A stretch of DNA of 64,000 nucleotides from JAMHWD01 sp035911135. GTDB taxonomy: Bacteria; Pseudomonadota; Alphaproteobacteria; Micavibrionales; Micavibrionaceae. The translations under genes were made by a program, and so were the position numbers. Position 1 is the first letter of the stretch; every line of letters begins with the position of its first letter. Of the stretch, positions 8,487 to 16,866 are shown piece by piece. Location of the stretch: contig JAMHWD010000044.1 of the NCBI GenBank assembly GCA_035911135.1, positions 38,584 through 102,583 of the forward strand. Reading direction: 5' to 3'. The notes below the pieces were generated by a model. It made no database searches, was not told the DNA's origin, and worked only from the letters and a program-made list of their open reading frames with translations.

Positions 8487-9080
8487 TTAAGCGGCGAGAT
8501 CCGTGGCTTTTTTCAGGCCTTTGGACATCTGGTTGTTCACTTTTGTCATCTGGTTGTTGAGAGGCTCTGTTACCTCGCTCATGACCTTGACGCTCATTTC
8601 TGTGATTTTTGTCGTACCGGACATGAAATCATCGAAATTGGACTGGGCGATCTTGTTTGAGATCTCCGTCCACTCGTTCAGGGTTTTCGCGCCCAGAGCT
8701 TCCTTGACGTATTTGGATTGCTTTTCAACGCTGTTCTGCGCCAGCGACATCATCGTACGCAGGATGTTTTCATATCCCTTGGCCAGTGTCGTGCCGGATT
8801 TCATCAGCGCATCCATGCCTTCGCGGCCCATGACGGCTGCGTCCTGTGTCATTTTATCCATGTTGGTCTTGCCTTGTGCCATAATGCTCTCCATTGCTTG
8901 GTTGGGTTTGGATCCCGTCAGCAATTCAGCAAACGCTGTAGGGCGCATGCCGGTTCCAATGCTGTTGCTGGCCATTCTGAGTGTCGCGGCGGCCTTGGCA
9001 GGGGATTTTACGGCCTTTTTCACCGTTGTCTTTTTTGCGGCGGACGTCTTTTTCGCCGACTTGGAAGCTGTCTTCTTCAT
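8487..9080 (-). CDS. Phasin family protein
   Basis: The ATG at 9080 is chosen because AAAAGG lies 9 bp upstream; this gives 197 residues. The N-terminus is a Lys/Ala/Ser-rich low-complexity tail (KKTSAAKKTTVKKAVKSPA), followed by a helical phasin_2-type domain with FAELLTGSKPNQAMES and many Met/Gln/Asn heptad positions. Phasins coat polyhydroxyalkanoate granules; some act as chaperone-like proteins. The basic tail resembles DNA-binding tails of PhaF-type phasins, but is short. No PHA synthase or depolymerase gene is in the window, so granule association is inferred from the family only. Confidence 0.8.
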   Translation of the reverse strand: MKKTASKSAKKTSAAKKTTVKKAVKSPAKAAATLRMASNSIGTGMRPTAFAELLTGSKPNQAMESIMAQGKTNMDKMTQDAAVMGREGMDALMKSGTTLAKGYENILRTMMSLAQNSVEKQSKYVKEALGAKTLNEWTEISNKIAQSNFDDFMSGTTKITEMSVKVMSEVTEPLNNQMTKVNNQMSKGLKKATDLAA

Positions 9081-9259
9081 GATCTTCATCCTTTTCAAAA
9101 ATGCATTAAACTGTAACGCAGTTAAAATATCCGGGCGATTCGGCGGGCTCTTAGGCCTTTTATACTGCCGTTTTCGCGCTATTCTGCCTCTATAAGCTAG
9201 ACGATTCCTCGAAAAAGTCAATATATTGCAATGCACAAAATTGCCGAATTTTATCGAAA

Positions 9260-9328
9260 CCCTTAAATTTTTAAGGGATAATAGAAGAATATTGCTTTGA
9301 TACGCCTCGATCCTATTTTTATAATAGG
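9260..9328. promoter_or_regulatory. Two AT-rich inverted repeats upstream of the carboxypeptidase gene
   Basis: CCCTTAAATTTTTAAGGG at 9260-9277 is an 18-nt near-perfect palindrome. CCTATT-N5-AATAGG lies at 9312-9328. Both sit in the 300-bp gap between phasin and the D,D-carboxypeptidase gene. They may be operators or short RNA hairpins; nothing else is recognised in the gap. Confidence 0.35.
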
Positions 9329-9386
9329 GTCTGATCGTATGAAAATTACAGGCTCTCTCACATAAAAAGGCCAGAAGTTCTTATTG

Positions 9387-10895
9387 ATGACCCTAATCGG
9401 CGCAAATCTTGTTTCCTTTCAGTCGCGGCTCTTTCGGGCGGGCATACGGCTGTGTGTCGGCCTGTTGATGGGGGCGTTTCTGACGGCGATCTTGCTGCCC
9501 GGTGCCGCGCTGGCTGCCAAAAAAGGGGGTAATCCCAAATACGCCTCTATCGTCATGGATGCCGATACCGGCATGATTTTATCCGAAAGCAACCCGGATA
9601 AACGCCTGCACCCCGCTTCGCTGACCAAGATCATGACGCTTTTGATGGTATTTGACGGGCTGAACCGGGGCACATTGAATTTGAATGACCGGGTGCGTAT
9701 TTCCCGTCATGCCGCCTCGATGGACCCCAGCAAGCTGAACTTGCCGGTGGGCTCAACCATCAAGCTTAAAGACGCGATTCTGGCGCTGGTGACCAAATCC
9801 GCCAATGACATATCGGCGGCAGTGGCTGAACATATCGGCGGCACCGAAAGCCAGTTCGCCAAGATGATGACCGCCCGCGCCCGCGAGATCGGTATGAAGA
9901 ACTCGACCTTTCGCAATGCCCACGGCCTGCACCATCCTGAACAGATTTCAACGGCGCGCGATATGGCGATACTGGGGCGTTATATTATTACCCATTACCC
10001 CGATCAGTATAAATATTTCTCGACCCGCAATTTCGTCTATCAGGGCAAGGCCTACCACAATCACAATCGCCTGATGGAAAAATACAAGGGCATGGACGGG
10101 ATCAAGACCGGCTTTATCAATCCCTCAGGCTTTAATCTGGTGGCCTCGGCGGTGCAGGATAACCGCCGTGTGATCGGCGTGGTTTTTGGCGGCCGCACCA
10201 CAGCTTCCCGTAACGCGCATATGGCGGAATTGCTGGATGCTGGCTTTGCCAAGCTCAAATCGCGCCCCAAAACACCCGGCAGTCTCCTGATCGCCGAAGC
10301 GCCGCAGCCAGTGCCTGCGCCCTCATATACCGCGCCGCAGCCTCTTATTCCCGCGGCGCCGGCTTTAACATCTTCTGTTGATTACGAAACTGCGCCCGTC
10401 CAGCGTTACAAGGCGCCGCTGCCGGATCGCAAGCCTTCGCAACTTCTGGCATCGGCCAATTTGAATGCGCTTTCGCCGACCTCCGGCGGGAATAATCCTA
10501 TTGATGATGTGATTGCCAAAACGGCCATGCCCAAACTCAAACCCGTGGCACCGGCGCAAGCCGGCACACGCCAGCCTGTGCGCCTGAAAATGCCTGCGCC
10601 GGCAGCCGTTCAGAAAGCGCCGGCGGCGGATGCGTCTTATGCGCTTGCCTCGAATGATCCCAACTGGGCGGTTCAGGTCGGGGCCTTTGCCAGCCGCGTG
10701 CAGACAGACCGCGCCATCGGATCGGCGATTATCAACCTGCCGGAATCGCTGCGCCATGCCAATCCGATTATCATCCCGTTAAAGCAAGGCCAGAGCTGGC
10801 TGTTCCGCGGGCGCTTAAGCGGCTTCACCCGCGAGGAAGCCATGGCCGCTTGCCGGTATATTCAGGAATGCATCCCCGTAGGGCCGCGCTCATAA
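9387..10895 (+). CDS. D-alanyl-D-alanine carboxypeptidase (PBP5/6 family) with SPOR domain
   Basis: About 502 residues. An N-terminal signal segment precedes the penicillin-binding domain (residues 45-290), with the three catalytic motifs SLTK (nucleophile Ser), SAN (KSANDIS) and KTG (GIKTGFINPSG). A Pro/Ala-rich linker of about 120 residues leads to a C-terminal SPOR domain (NWAVQVGAFASRVQTDRA...), which binds denuded peptidoglycan at the septum. The enzyme trims the terminal D-Ala of pentapeptide stems in the periplasm. A PBP5 with C-terminal SPOR and no obvious amphipathic anchor is common in alphaproteobacteria. TTG at 9384 directly precedes the ATG used. The paralogue of the pseudopilin-like gene follows after 3 bp. 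Confidence 0.95.
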   Translation: MTLIGANLVSFQSRLFRAGIRLCVGLLMGAFLTAILLPGAALAAKKGGNPKYASIVMDADTGMILSESNPDKRLHPASLTKIMTLLMVFDGLNRGTLNLNDRVRISRHAASMDPSKLNLPVGSTIKLKDAILALVTKSANDISAAVAEHIGGTESQFAKMMTARAREIGMKNSTFRNAHGLHHPEQISTARDMAILGRYIITHYPDQYKYFSTRNFVYQGKAYHNHNRLMEKYKGMDGIKTGFINPSGFNLVASAVQDNRRVIGVVFGGRTTASRNAHMAELLDAGFAKLKSRPKTPGSLLIAEAPQPVPAPSYTAPQPLIPAAPALTSSVDYETAPVQRYKAPLPDRKPSQLLASANLNALSPTSGGNNPIDDVIAKTAMPKLKPVAPAQAGTRQPVRLKMPAPAAVQKAPAADASYALASNDPNWAVQVGAFASRVQTDRAIGSAIINLPESLRHANPIIIPLKQGQSWLFRGRLSGFTREEAMAACRYIQECIPVGPRS

Positions 10896-10898
10896 GTC

Positions 10899-11657
10899 AT
10901 GAAAAAACCTCCCCGCCAGCGCCTTGCCAATCGCCGCCGCTCCGAACGCGGGAATATCCTTTTTATTATCCTGATGGCGATCATGTTGATCGGTCTTTTA
11001 ACGGCCGTTATCGCGCAGACCAATAATGCCGATGGCAATAATATTGATGATGAGACACTGGCCATCCGCGCCAGCGAGGTCCAGCGCTATGCCGGCGAGC
11101 TGGAGCGCGGGATTGTCTATATCATGCAATCGGGAATCAGCGAATCCGATCTGGGCTTTGCCCATCCGGAGGCCGATGCTGATTACGGGGATTTAAGCGC
11201 CGATGCCGATCCCAAGGATCAGCTTTTTCACAAGGATGGCGGCGCGGCGACCTACAGGCTGCCGCCTGAGGATGTGCTAGCCAGCCCAGGGGCAAAATGG
11301 GAATTTTTCGGAGGCTCAGCCATTCCGGGCATTGGCACGTCAAAACCTGATCTGGTGGCGGTGCTGCCGGGGGTGACCCAGCAGTTCTGCGAAAAGATCA
11401 ATTCATTAAACGGCCTCACCGGCCAGCCGCTTGATACCGGAAGTACCAGCGGGGCAAGCGGAGCAAGCGCGGGTAATTGCATTAACTTGCTGGCGGCCGG
11501 GCGTTTTGGCAATAGCGGGGCCGGTTTTTATGATGCTTCGCGTAATGCGATTACAACGGGAAGCTTTTCCAAAGTGCCCGCGCCGCAAGGCTGCGTGCAA
11601 TGCAATGGCATTGCAGGTACGCCCTATCATTTCTATCACGTATTATTGGCCCGCTAG
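10899..11657 (+). CDS. Pseudopilin-like single-pass secreted protein, paralogue 2
   Basis: 252 residues with a very basic N-terminus (RQRLANRRRSERG) and one hydrophobic helix at about residues 22-44, giving N-in topology with a large exported domain. It shares blocks with the protein at 692-1378: ERG before the helix, LFHKDGGAATY, KWEFFGGSAIPGIGT, DLVAVLPG followed by C, and the end FYHVLLAR. A Gly/Ser/Ala-rich insertion lies near residue 185. It probably forms an operon with the upstream carboxypeptidase gene (3-bp gap), which suggests an envelope role. Function is unknown. Confidence 0.75.
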   Translation: MKKPPRQRLANRRRSERGNILFIILMAIMLIGLLTAVIAQTNNADGNNIDDETLAIRASEVQRYAGELERGIVYIMQSGISESDLGFAHPEADADYGDLSADADPKDQLFHKDGGAATYRLPPEDVLASPGAKWEFFGGSAIPGIGTSKPDLVAVLPGVTQQFCEKINSLNGLTGQPLDTGSTSGASGASAGNCINLLAAGRFGNSGAGFYDASRNAITTGSFSKVPAPQGCVQCNGIAGTPYHFYHVLLAR

Positions 11658-11669
11658 AGCAGCGCGGCC

Positions 11670-12215
11670 TTATTCCATCGGCAAGGGCTGGGCATTGGCC
11701 GGCAGGCGGAAGATGGCGGGTTGGTCTTCCATCATTTCGGCAATCTCGGCATTGACCGGCATGATGTAATCATAGGAACCCAGAATCTTGTTGCTGCTCT
11801 GCTCGATCAGGCGCAAGGCCACATTGGCTTCGATATCGCCGGGAAGATATGTGCCGCCCAGTATCACCACGTCCCCTGCATTATTAGGGGCATTGGTGTC
11901 ATCGGCCTTGATGACGTTATATCCCAGCTGTGCAAGACGCGCGCCGACTTGATCGGTGACGGCTTCCCCGAAGGCAGAAGTTAGGCCGGTATTATTGGCA
12001 TGTAATAACGGTTTTTGCAGGATAGGTGTTTTGCGATTGATGCTGGCCTTGGTGATACTGGCCAGATAATCGGCAATGGCATAATTGCGTTCCATGAGGT
12101 TGACATCTTCATCCATGAAAATGCCGCGCCGTGCCGTTTGCAGGAAGGATGCGGTCGCGCATCCACCCAATGTCGCAATCACAATCAAACCCGTGACAAG
12201 ACGCGCCGCCTTCAT
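11670..12215 (-). CDS. Lipoprotein with FlgO-like domain
   Basis: 181 residues. The lipobox LGGC at residues 16-19 follows a hydrophobic signal, so the mature protein is lipid-anchored. The mature domain has the FlgO-type pattern: a stretch around ERNYAIADYLAS for setting up the fold, then SAFGEAVTDQVGARLAQLGYNVI, then a GTYLPGDIEANVALRLIEQSSNKILGSYDY block. FlgO is an outer-membrane lipoprotein needed for motility in Vibrio. No flagellar gene is nearby, so I name the fold and not the function. It is 5 bp downstream of another lipoprotein gene, so the two form one unit. Confidence 0.8.
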   Translation of the reverse strand: MKAARLVTGLIVIATLGGCATASFLQTARRGIFMDEDVNLMERNYAIADYLASITKASINRKTPILQKPLLHANNTGLTSAFGEAVTDQVGARLAQLGYNVIKADDTNAPNNAGDVVILGGTYLPGDIEANVALRLIEQSSNKILGSYDYIMPVNAEIAEMMEDQPAIFRLPANAQPLPME

Positions 12216-12220
12216 GGGGT

Positions 12221-12892
12221 TTATTCCATGGTCTTGTTGGGCGTATAGCCACCGGTAATGGAATCATAGAAATGAATGCCATTGTGGTAGTCGCGGCGAT
12301 AGCCGAACATCGGCAGGATATGCACATTGGAACTTTTGGTTACAAGCTGGCGGCCGTCTTTCAGGCGAACCTCCACGACCATCGGCTCGTAATTTTCGTA
12401 AGGGGCCGAGGCCGGGTGATTTTCAATGCGTTCGGCTCTGGGGTAAACAGGCGGTGCATCTTCATCAGGGACGCGGCTGATTTCGTATTCCAGGGTCAGG
12501 ATATCTTCCGGCCGTGTGGCCAGTCTGACGCCTTGTTTACGCAGGGCCTCGCGCAGGCTGTGGTCCAAAGAATAATTCTGGGCGCTGTCCAGCGAAGGCG
12601 GCGCAATGAAAACGATATCCAGCTCCGTGCCGGTATTTTCATGGAAAGCCTGCAGAACTTCCTCGGCCTTTGTCTGCCATATTTTCATGATCTTTTCATT
12701 CTCGGCCGGGCTGTAGGTATAGCCGATATCATCAGCCTCTGGCGAGGGCGGCGATTTATAAAGATCCGCATGATAGGTATAGCCGCTGGGCATGGGCGTT
12801 GGCAGGTCTAAATATTCGCGGCAGGCGCTCAGATTGGTCAGCGCCAGCGCGCCAACAGCAAGACGGAGGGAAACAGTTTTGAAATTCGCCAT
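12221..12892 (-). CDS. Hypothetical lipoprotein
   Basis: Starting at the ATG read from 12892 gives 223 residues. The N-terminus (MANFKTVSLRLAVGALALT) and lipobox LSAC make it a lipoprotein. The mature part contains a segment resembling the FlgO/CsgG-like fold (LDIVFIAPPSLDSAQNYSLD, then LREALRKQGVRLATRPED). This suggests it works with the neighbouring FlgO-like lipoprotein, perhaps as a distant paralogue. In-frame sequence continues upstream to 13036 but lacks a ribosome binding site and overlaps the preceding gene. No function is assigned. Confidence 0.75.
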   Translation of the reverse strand: MANFKTVSLRLAVGALALTNLSACREYLDLPTPMPSGYTYHADLYKSPPSPEADDIGYTYSPAENEKIMKIWQTKAEEVLQAFHENTGTELDIVFIAPPSLDSAQNYSLDHSLREALRKQGVRLATRPEDILTLEYEISRVPDEDAPPVYPRAERIENHPASAPYENYEPMVVEVRLKDGRQLVTKSSNVHILPMFGYRRDYHNGIHFYDSITGGYTPNKTME

Positions 12893-12998
12893 GATAAGGA
12901 TGGTCCTGATAATGAATATGGTGGGCCAAAACGGATATTCGTTCCTGAATACTCTACCAAGACTTCTGGCTTGCGTATAGCAGCTTCGTGAAATGCCC

Positions 12999-13232
12999 TT
13001 ACGATAAAATACCGGGTGTTGCGCTTTTTTTGACAAAATCGCGGCCCTGCTCGCTCAGCCAGCAAAGCGCCCGGCCTGCCTCGCCGCAGCTATGGCGGCG
13101 CAAGGTAAGGTTTCCCTCTGCAATATTCTCCAGTACTGCTGCGGTCCCATAGCGCTGGATGAGCCTTTCAAGGCTTTGCGCTGATTCGGCGGTGCCGAAA
13201 TACATCTCCATATAAAAAAAATCATACAGCAT
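12999..13232 (-). CDS. Small winged-helix-like protein behind a Fur box
   Basis: 77 residues from the ATG at 13232, which has AAGGA 10 bp upstream. The sequence begins MLYDFFYMEMYFGTAES and continues with LERLIQRYGTAAVLENI, and ends with a basic tail. The helix-turn-helix spacing and a final strand-like segment (LTLRRHSCGEAGRALCWL) suggest a small winged helix. Two Cys are present. A promoter whose -10 coincides with a Fur-like box lies 70-100 bp upstream. Iron-responsive expression is inferred; the two lipoprotein genes downstream may share the transcript. Confidence 0.6.
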   Translation of the reverse strand: MLYDFFYMEMYFGTAESAQSLERLIQRYGTAAVLENIAEGNLTLRRHSCGEAGRALCWLSEQGRDFVKKSATPGILS

Positions 13233-13300
13233 GGCTTTGATATCCTTTTCATTTTCGGTTTTTTTGAGGCAAGGCGGCGGCAAACGCAGAGAGATGAAAC

Positions 13301-13337
13301 TAATAATCATTCTCAATTGGAAGGCAGAAAATGTCAA
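13301..13337 (-). promoter_or_regulatory. Promoter overlapped by a Fur-like box
   Basis: On the minus strand TTGACA (13337-13332) and GAGAAT (13314-13309) are 17 bp apart. TAATAATCATTCTCA (13301-13315) matches the 7-1-7 Fur consensus TGATAATnATTATCA at 12 of its 14 specified positions, and covers the -10. This is the classical layout for iron-dependent repression of the genes leftward. Confidence 0.6.
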
Positions 13338-13390
13338 TATCTGGTATGATAAAAAATAAAAAATCTATATATGGTGGTTTATGGCAAGGT

Positions 13391-14947
13391 TCAGGCGGCT
13401 TCGCCGGCCAGCTTTTTTATCGCATTGGTGGTGCTGAGGCCGGGGATGAGGCCCAGAATTTTTACCTGTCCGCCATAGGAGCGGACAATCGGGGCTTCCG
13501 GGACGGCATCTTCACTGTAATCGCCGCCCTTGAAATAGATATCAGGCTGCAGGCGTGCCAGCAGGGCATTGGCGGTCTGGTCATCGGTCTTTGTCTGGCC
13601 GCCGAACAATACCACCATATCCACACAAGCCAGCGCCCCCATCACGGCGGCGCGGGAGGATTCATTATGAACCGGGCGGCTTTCGCCTTTCAGGGCCCTG
13701 ACGGATTCATCGGTATTCAGGCCCAATATCAAACGGTCGCAATGCTTGCGGGTTTCGTTCAGATAGGCAACATGCCCGGCATGAAGGATATCAAAGCATC
13801 CGTTTGTAAAGCCGATTTTCAGGCCGCGCCGCCGCCAGCGTCCTATATATTCCGCCGCCTCGTCCCAGTCGCAAAGCGGGGCCTGATGGGCCAGACCTGC
13901 GCCGCCCTCGCGGGTGGAAAGGATCTGGCGGCCTGCTTCATCCTCATTTAATGCGGCTTGCAACTCGCTTGTGCGGATCGGGGATGTGCCAACCTTGGCA
14001 ACCGCAATGCCGCCTGCGATATTGGCCAGATGCGCGGCCTCGGATAGATTGCCGCCCGCGGCCAGCGTGGCGGCGATTGTCGCAATCACCACATCACCCG
14101 CGCCGGAGACATCAAATACTTCCCGCGCCTGTGATTTCAGGTGCAGCGGTTCTGCCCCGCCAGCCCTATGGACAACGCTCAGGCCATCAGCCGAGCGCGT
14201 GGCGATCACGCAATCAATATGGCACTCCGCAGTGATCTTGCGGCAGGCGGCCTCGATATCGGCATCACTGGCGGTGGGCATGTCACCCGTGGCCAGTGCC
14301 AGTTCCTTTTTGTTGGGGGTGATGGCAGTTGCCCCGGCGTAATGGCTGAAATCCGGGCGCTTGGGATCAACAATAACAGGAATGCCCTGCGCGCGGGCCG
14401 ATGCCATAACCGCGCTTACCAGTTCTTTCGTCAGCACGCCCTTGCCGTAATCGGACAGGATAATCGCCTTTACGCCTGTCATGGCCTTTTCAATAGCCGC
14501 CAGCAATTTCTTCTGGATATCGGCATCGACCGCGCGGGCATCTTCATAATCGCTGCGAAGCAATTGCTGATGCCCGGCCATATAGCGTGTCTTGATTGTG
14601 GTGGGGCGCGATGGGTCTGTGATCAGGCCGGATGTATCCACGTCCATATTCTCAAGCATGGCGCTTAAGGTATTGGCAGGCTCGTCATGGCCTGTGATGG
14701 CCACGATGCGTGCATCAATTTTCAGGCCCCGCAACGAAGCCAGAGCATTGCCGCAGCCGCCGGGCATTGAATCCTCGCGGCGCACATTCAGGACCGGAAC
14801 CGGGCTCTCCGGCGAGATGCGCTCGACGCTGCCGCTGATGAAACGGTCCAGCATGATATCGCCGATCACCAGCACCGGAACGCCGTTCATACGGGCAAGA
14901 AGCGTGTTCAAGGCTTCTATTTTCTGGCTGAGAAGGCTATCTGACAT
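13391..14947 (-). CDS. hldE: Bifunctional heptose-7-phosphate kinase / heptose-1-phosphate adenylyltransferase
   Basis: 518 residues with the two domains in the usual order. Residues 1-330 are a ribokinase-fold kinase (VLVIGDIMLDRF, PGGCGNALASL, and SGAGDVVIATIA with the catalytic Asp). Residues 365-518 are a nucleotidyltransferase (GFTNGCFDILHAGHVAYL with the HAGH motif). It makes ADP-heptose precursor for the LPS inner core in the cytoplasm. Length and both active sites fit full-length HldE (RfaE). Confidence 0.96.
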   Translation of the reverse strand: MSDSLLSQKIEALNTLLARMNGVPVLVIGDIMLDRFISGSVERISPESPVPVLNVRREDSMPGGCGNALASLRGLKIDARIVAITGHDEPANTLSAMLENMDVDTSGLITDPSRPTTIKTRYMAGHQQLLRSDYEDARAVDADIQKKLLAAIEKAMTGVKAIILSDYGKGVLTKELVSAVMASARAQGIPVIVDPKRPDFSHYAGATAITPNKKELALATGDMPTASDADIEAACRKITAECHIDCVIATRSADGLSVVHRAGGAEPLHLKSQAREVFDVSGAGDVVIATIAATLAAGGNLSEAAHLANIAGGIAVAKVGTSPIRTSELQAALNEDEAGRQILSTREGGAGLAHQAPLCDWDEAAEYIGRWRRRGLKIGFTNGCFDILHAGHVAYLNETRKHCDRLILGLNTDESVRALKGESRPVHNESSRAAVMGALACVDMVVLFGGQTKTDDQTANALLARLQPDIYFKGGDYSEDAVPEAPIVRSYGGQVKILGLIPGLSTTNAIKKLAGEAA

Positions 14948-15107
14948 TGGGTTTTGGCCATTATTTTACGAATTTGTTTTCTTTATGACGATTTGTTAGG
15001 AATTCGTCAATCTTTTGACAGTTATACTATAGACATAAAAAGAAAAAATGGCTGGATACGGCCATATCAGTGGTTTTTGGGTTATAGAGTGGGAAGGGCG
15101 TTATCGC

Positions 15108-16061
15108 GTGGGCAAAGCGAATAAAGAAGAAATCAGGCAATCTGGCATTCTAAGGTCATTGCAGACCTATATGCGTCAGTTGCGTCTGGGCGACCTGATG
15201 GTGGCCCGTGGTCTTATCAGCCAGTCGGATCTTACGGTGGCGCTGGCAACACAATCAGAAACACGAAAGCCTCTGGGCCAGATCCTGATCGCACAGGATA
15301 TGGTCAGCCGGCACGATCTGCGTATGGCGCTGATCCGTCAAGGAACGCTGCGAATGCTCGCGGCGTTTTTGTTATGTGCGCTTTCCCTGACATCTTTTGG
15401 TACGAAAAAGGCACGGGCCGATCATATCAATGACGTTCCGGCCCGCGTGGCGATTACTGCCAGCGCCCAGTTTAATGCGGTTGCGGCATATCCGCCACTT
15501 TTTGGCTCCTCTGAAAAACGCTCGGCCAATTTAAAACCCTTTACCAAATGGACCGGCATGTTCGAGCGTTTCGAGCGCGAGCTGGACCGCGCCAGCGCGC
15601 AAAAAGCCATTACGGAATGGCAAAATTCCATCCGCCGTTTCGAAGGGCTTTCCTTGCGCTCCATGGCGGACAAGGTCAATGATTTCGTGAATGAGACACG
15701 CTATATCGTAGATTCCAAAAACTGGGGCCGCAGCGATTACTGGGCCACGCCCGTTGAATTCATGCAGCGCGGCGGAGATTGCGAAGATTTTGCGATTGCC
15801 AAATACACAGCCCTTCGCGCGCTGGGCGTGCCGGAAGAGCGGCTGCGCGTGGCGATTGTTCATGATCTGCAGAAAAACATCCCCCATGCCGTGCTGATTG
15901 TTTATACCGATGATGGGTCGGTGGCGCTTGATAACCAGACTGATTATCTGATTGATGGCGAGCGGCTGGAGCGTTACAAGCCGATCTTTTCCATCAACCG
16001 TCAGGCCTGGTGGCTGCACACATCGGGCGGCGGCAAGACGCTGGTCGCCAGCCGGGAATAA
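15108..16061 (+). CDS. MshEN-domain / LapG-like transglutaminase-like cysteine peptidase fusion
   Basis: The GTG at 15108 is chosen because GGAAGGG lies 9 bp upstream; an ATG at 15048 would add 20 residues. Of 317 residues, 26-49 (RLGDLMVARGLI...ALATQ) and 55-78 (PLGQILIAQDMV...ALIRQ) match the two 24-residue c-di-GMP-binding motifs of the MshEN domain, including the 5-residue spacer; the second has P for R and D for G. A hydrophobic segment follows at about 81-97. The rest is a BTLCP/LapG-like domain with GGDCEDFA (Cys), PHAVLIV (His) and VALDNQ (Asp). Known: LapG cleaves surface adhesins under c-di-GMP control via LapD. Inferred: sensor and protease combined in one membrane protein. Confidence 0.85.
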   Translation: MGKANKEEIRQSGILRSLQTYMRQLRLGDLMVARGLISQSDLTVALATQSETRKPLGQILIAQDMVSRHDLRMALIRQGTLRMLAAFLLCALSLTSFGTKKARADHINDVPARVAITASAQFNAVAAYPPLFGSSEKRSANLKPFTKWTGMFERFERELDRASAQKAITEWQNSIRRFEGLSLRSMADKVNDFVNETRYIVDSKNWGRSDYWATPVEFMQRGGDCEDFAIAKYTALRALGVPEERLRVAIVHDLQKNIPHAVLIVYTDDGSVALDNQTDYLIDGERLERYKPIFSINRQAWWLHTSGGGKTLVASRE

Positions 16062-16102
16062 TCTTCGATCAATCTACCAATGGCATGAAGGCGGCGATGA
16101 AT

Positions 16103-16780
16103 TTATTCCGCCTGCAAGCCGGGGATCATGACAAGTCTTGAATTGCGCGCATCTGTCGCAACGATCATCCGGGTTTTGTCATTGTTGATCTCTCTTGCCC
16201 GTTCCACAACCGCCTCGGCATTGCCGGATTCCTCAATCGCCTCGAGAACGCGCGTTCTGATCGCCGCGCTACCAAAGGCAACATAGGGGCTGTTTGTCTG
16301 CGCCAGTTTGTCGAGGCCGGCAACAAGATGCGCCTGAATTTCAGGGGCGAAGGAATTGGTCAGTTCTTCCAGATCAAAGGCCCGTGTGATTTTTTCAATA
16401 TGCTGATAAAGGCCGGCTGCCGCATCAGGATTGCGCGGCGCGGCAGTTAGTGGCCCTTCAAGTTCCGTGACCATGAAATCTGCGACAGTTCCTATGACAT
16501 AGTCCCGGTCTTTTGGCTGGTTCAGGCCTTCCATGGTGGCGTAAGGATCATCTACATCATGCAGCGTAATCTCATCAGGCCTCAAAATCTTGGCCAAGAC
16601 CACCAGTTCGCGCAAGGCTGTTTCATCCGAGGGATTGGAGATGAATCCCTTGCTCATGCTGTAAAGATTCAAGCGGTTTTCAACATAACGCTCAAGGCTT
16701 TCACCGTCCTTGCTGTCCTTATGAATGATCTGCATGGCCTTCAGGGCTTCGGCGGTGGTCATATCGCGGTCGTGGCGCAT
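16103..16780 (-). CDS. Hypothetical cytoplasmic protein
   Basis: 225 residues, acidic and predicted helical, without signal or membrane segment. A GGGAG sequence lies 13 bp before the ATG at 16780; a second ATG six codons in (16762) is also possible. The region about 150-225 resembles short helical repeats of the HEAT/ARM kind (LDKLAQTNSPYVAFGSAAIR, then VLEAIEESGNAEAVVERARE), but no family is recognised. It converges on the MshEN-BTLCP gene. Confidence 0.65.
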   Translation of the reverse strand: MRHDRDMTTAEALKAMQIIHKDSKDGESLERYVENRLNLYSMSKGFISNPSDETALRELVVLAKILRPDEITLHDVDDPYATMEGLNQPKDRDYVIGTVADFMVTELEGPLTAAPRNPDAAAGLYQHIEKITRAFDLEELTNSFAPEIQAHLVAGLDKLAQTNSPYVAFGSAAIRTRVLEAIEESGNAEAVVERAREINNDKTRMIVATDARNSRLVMIPGLQAE

Positions 16781-16866
16781 GATTGTTTCAATCTCCCGGT
16801 TATTTATTGAAATATTATTCCTTGGGCAGAAGATTTACACAAATAATATGAAAACGTCAAATATAT

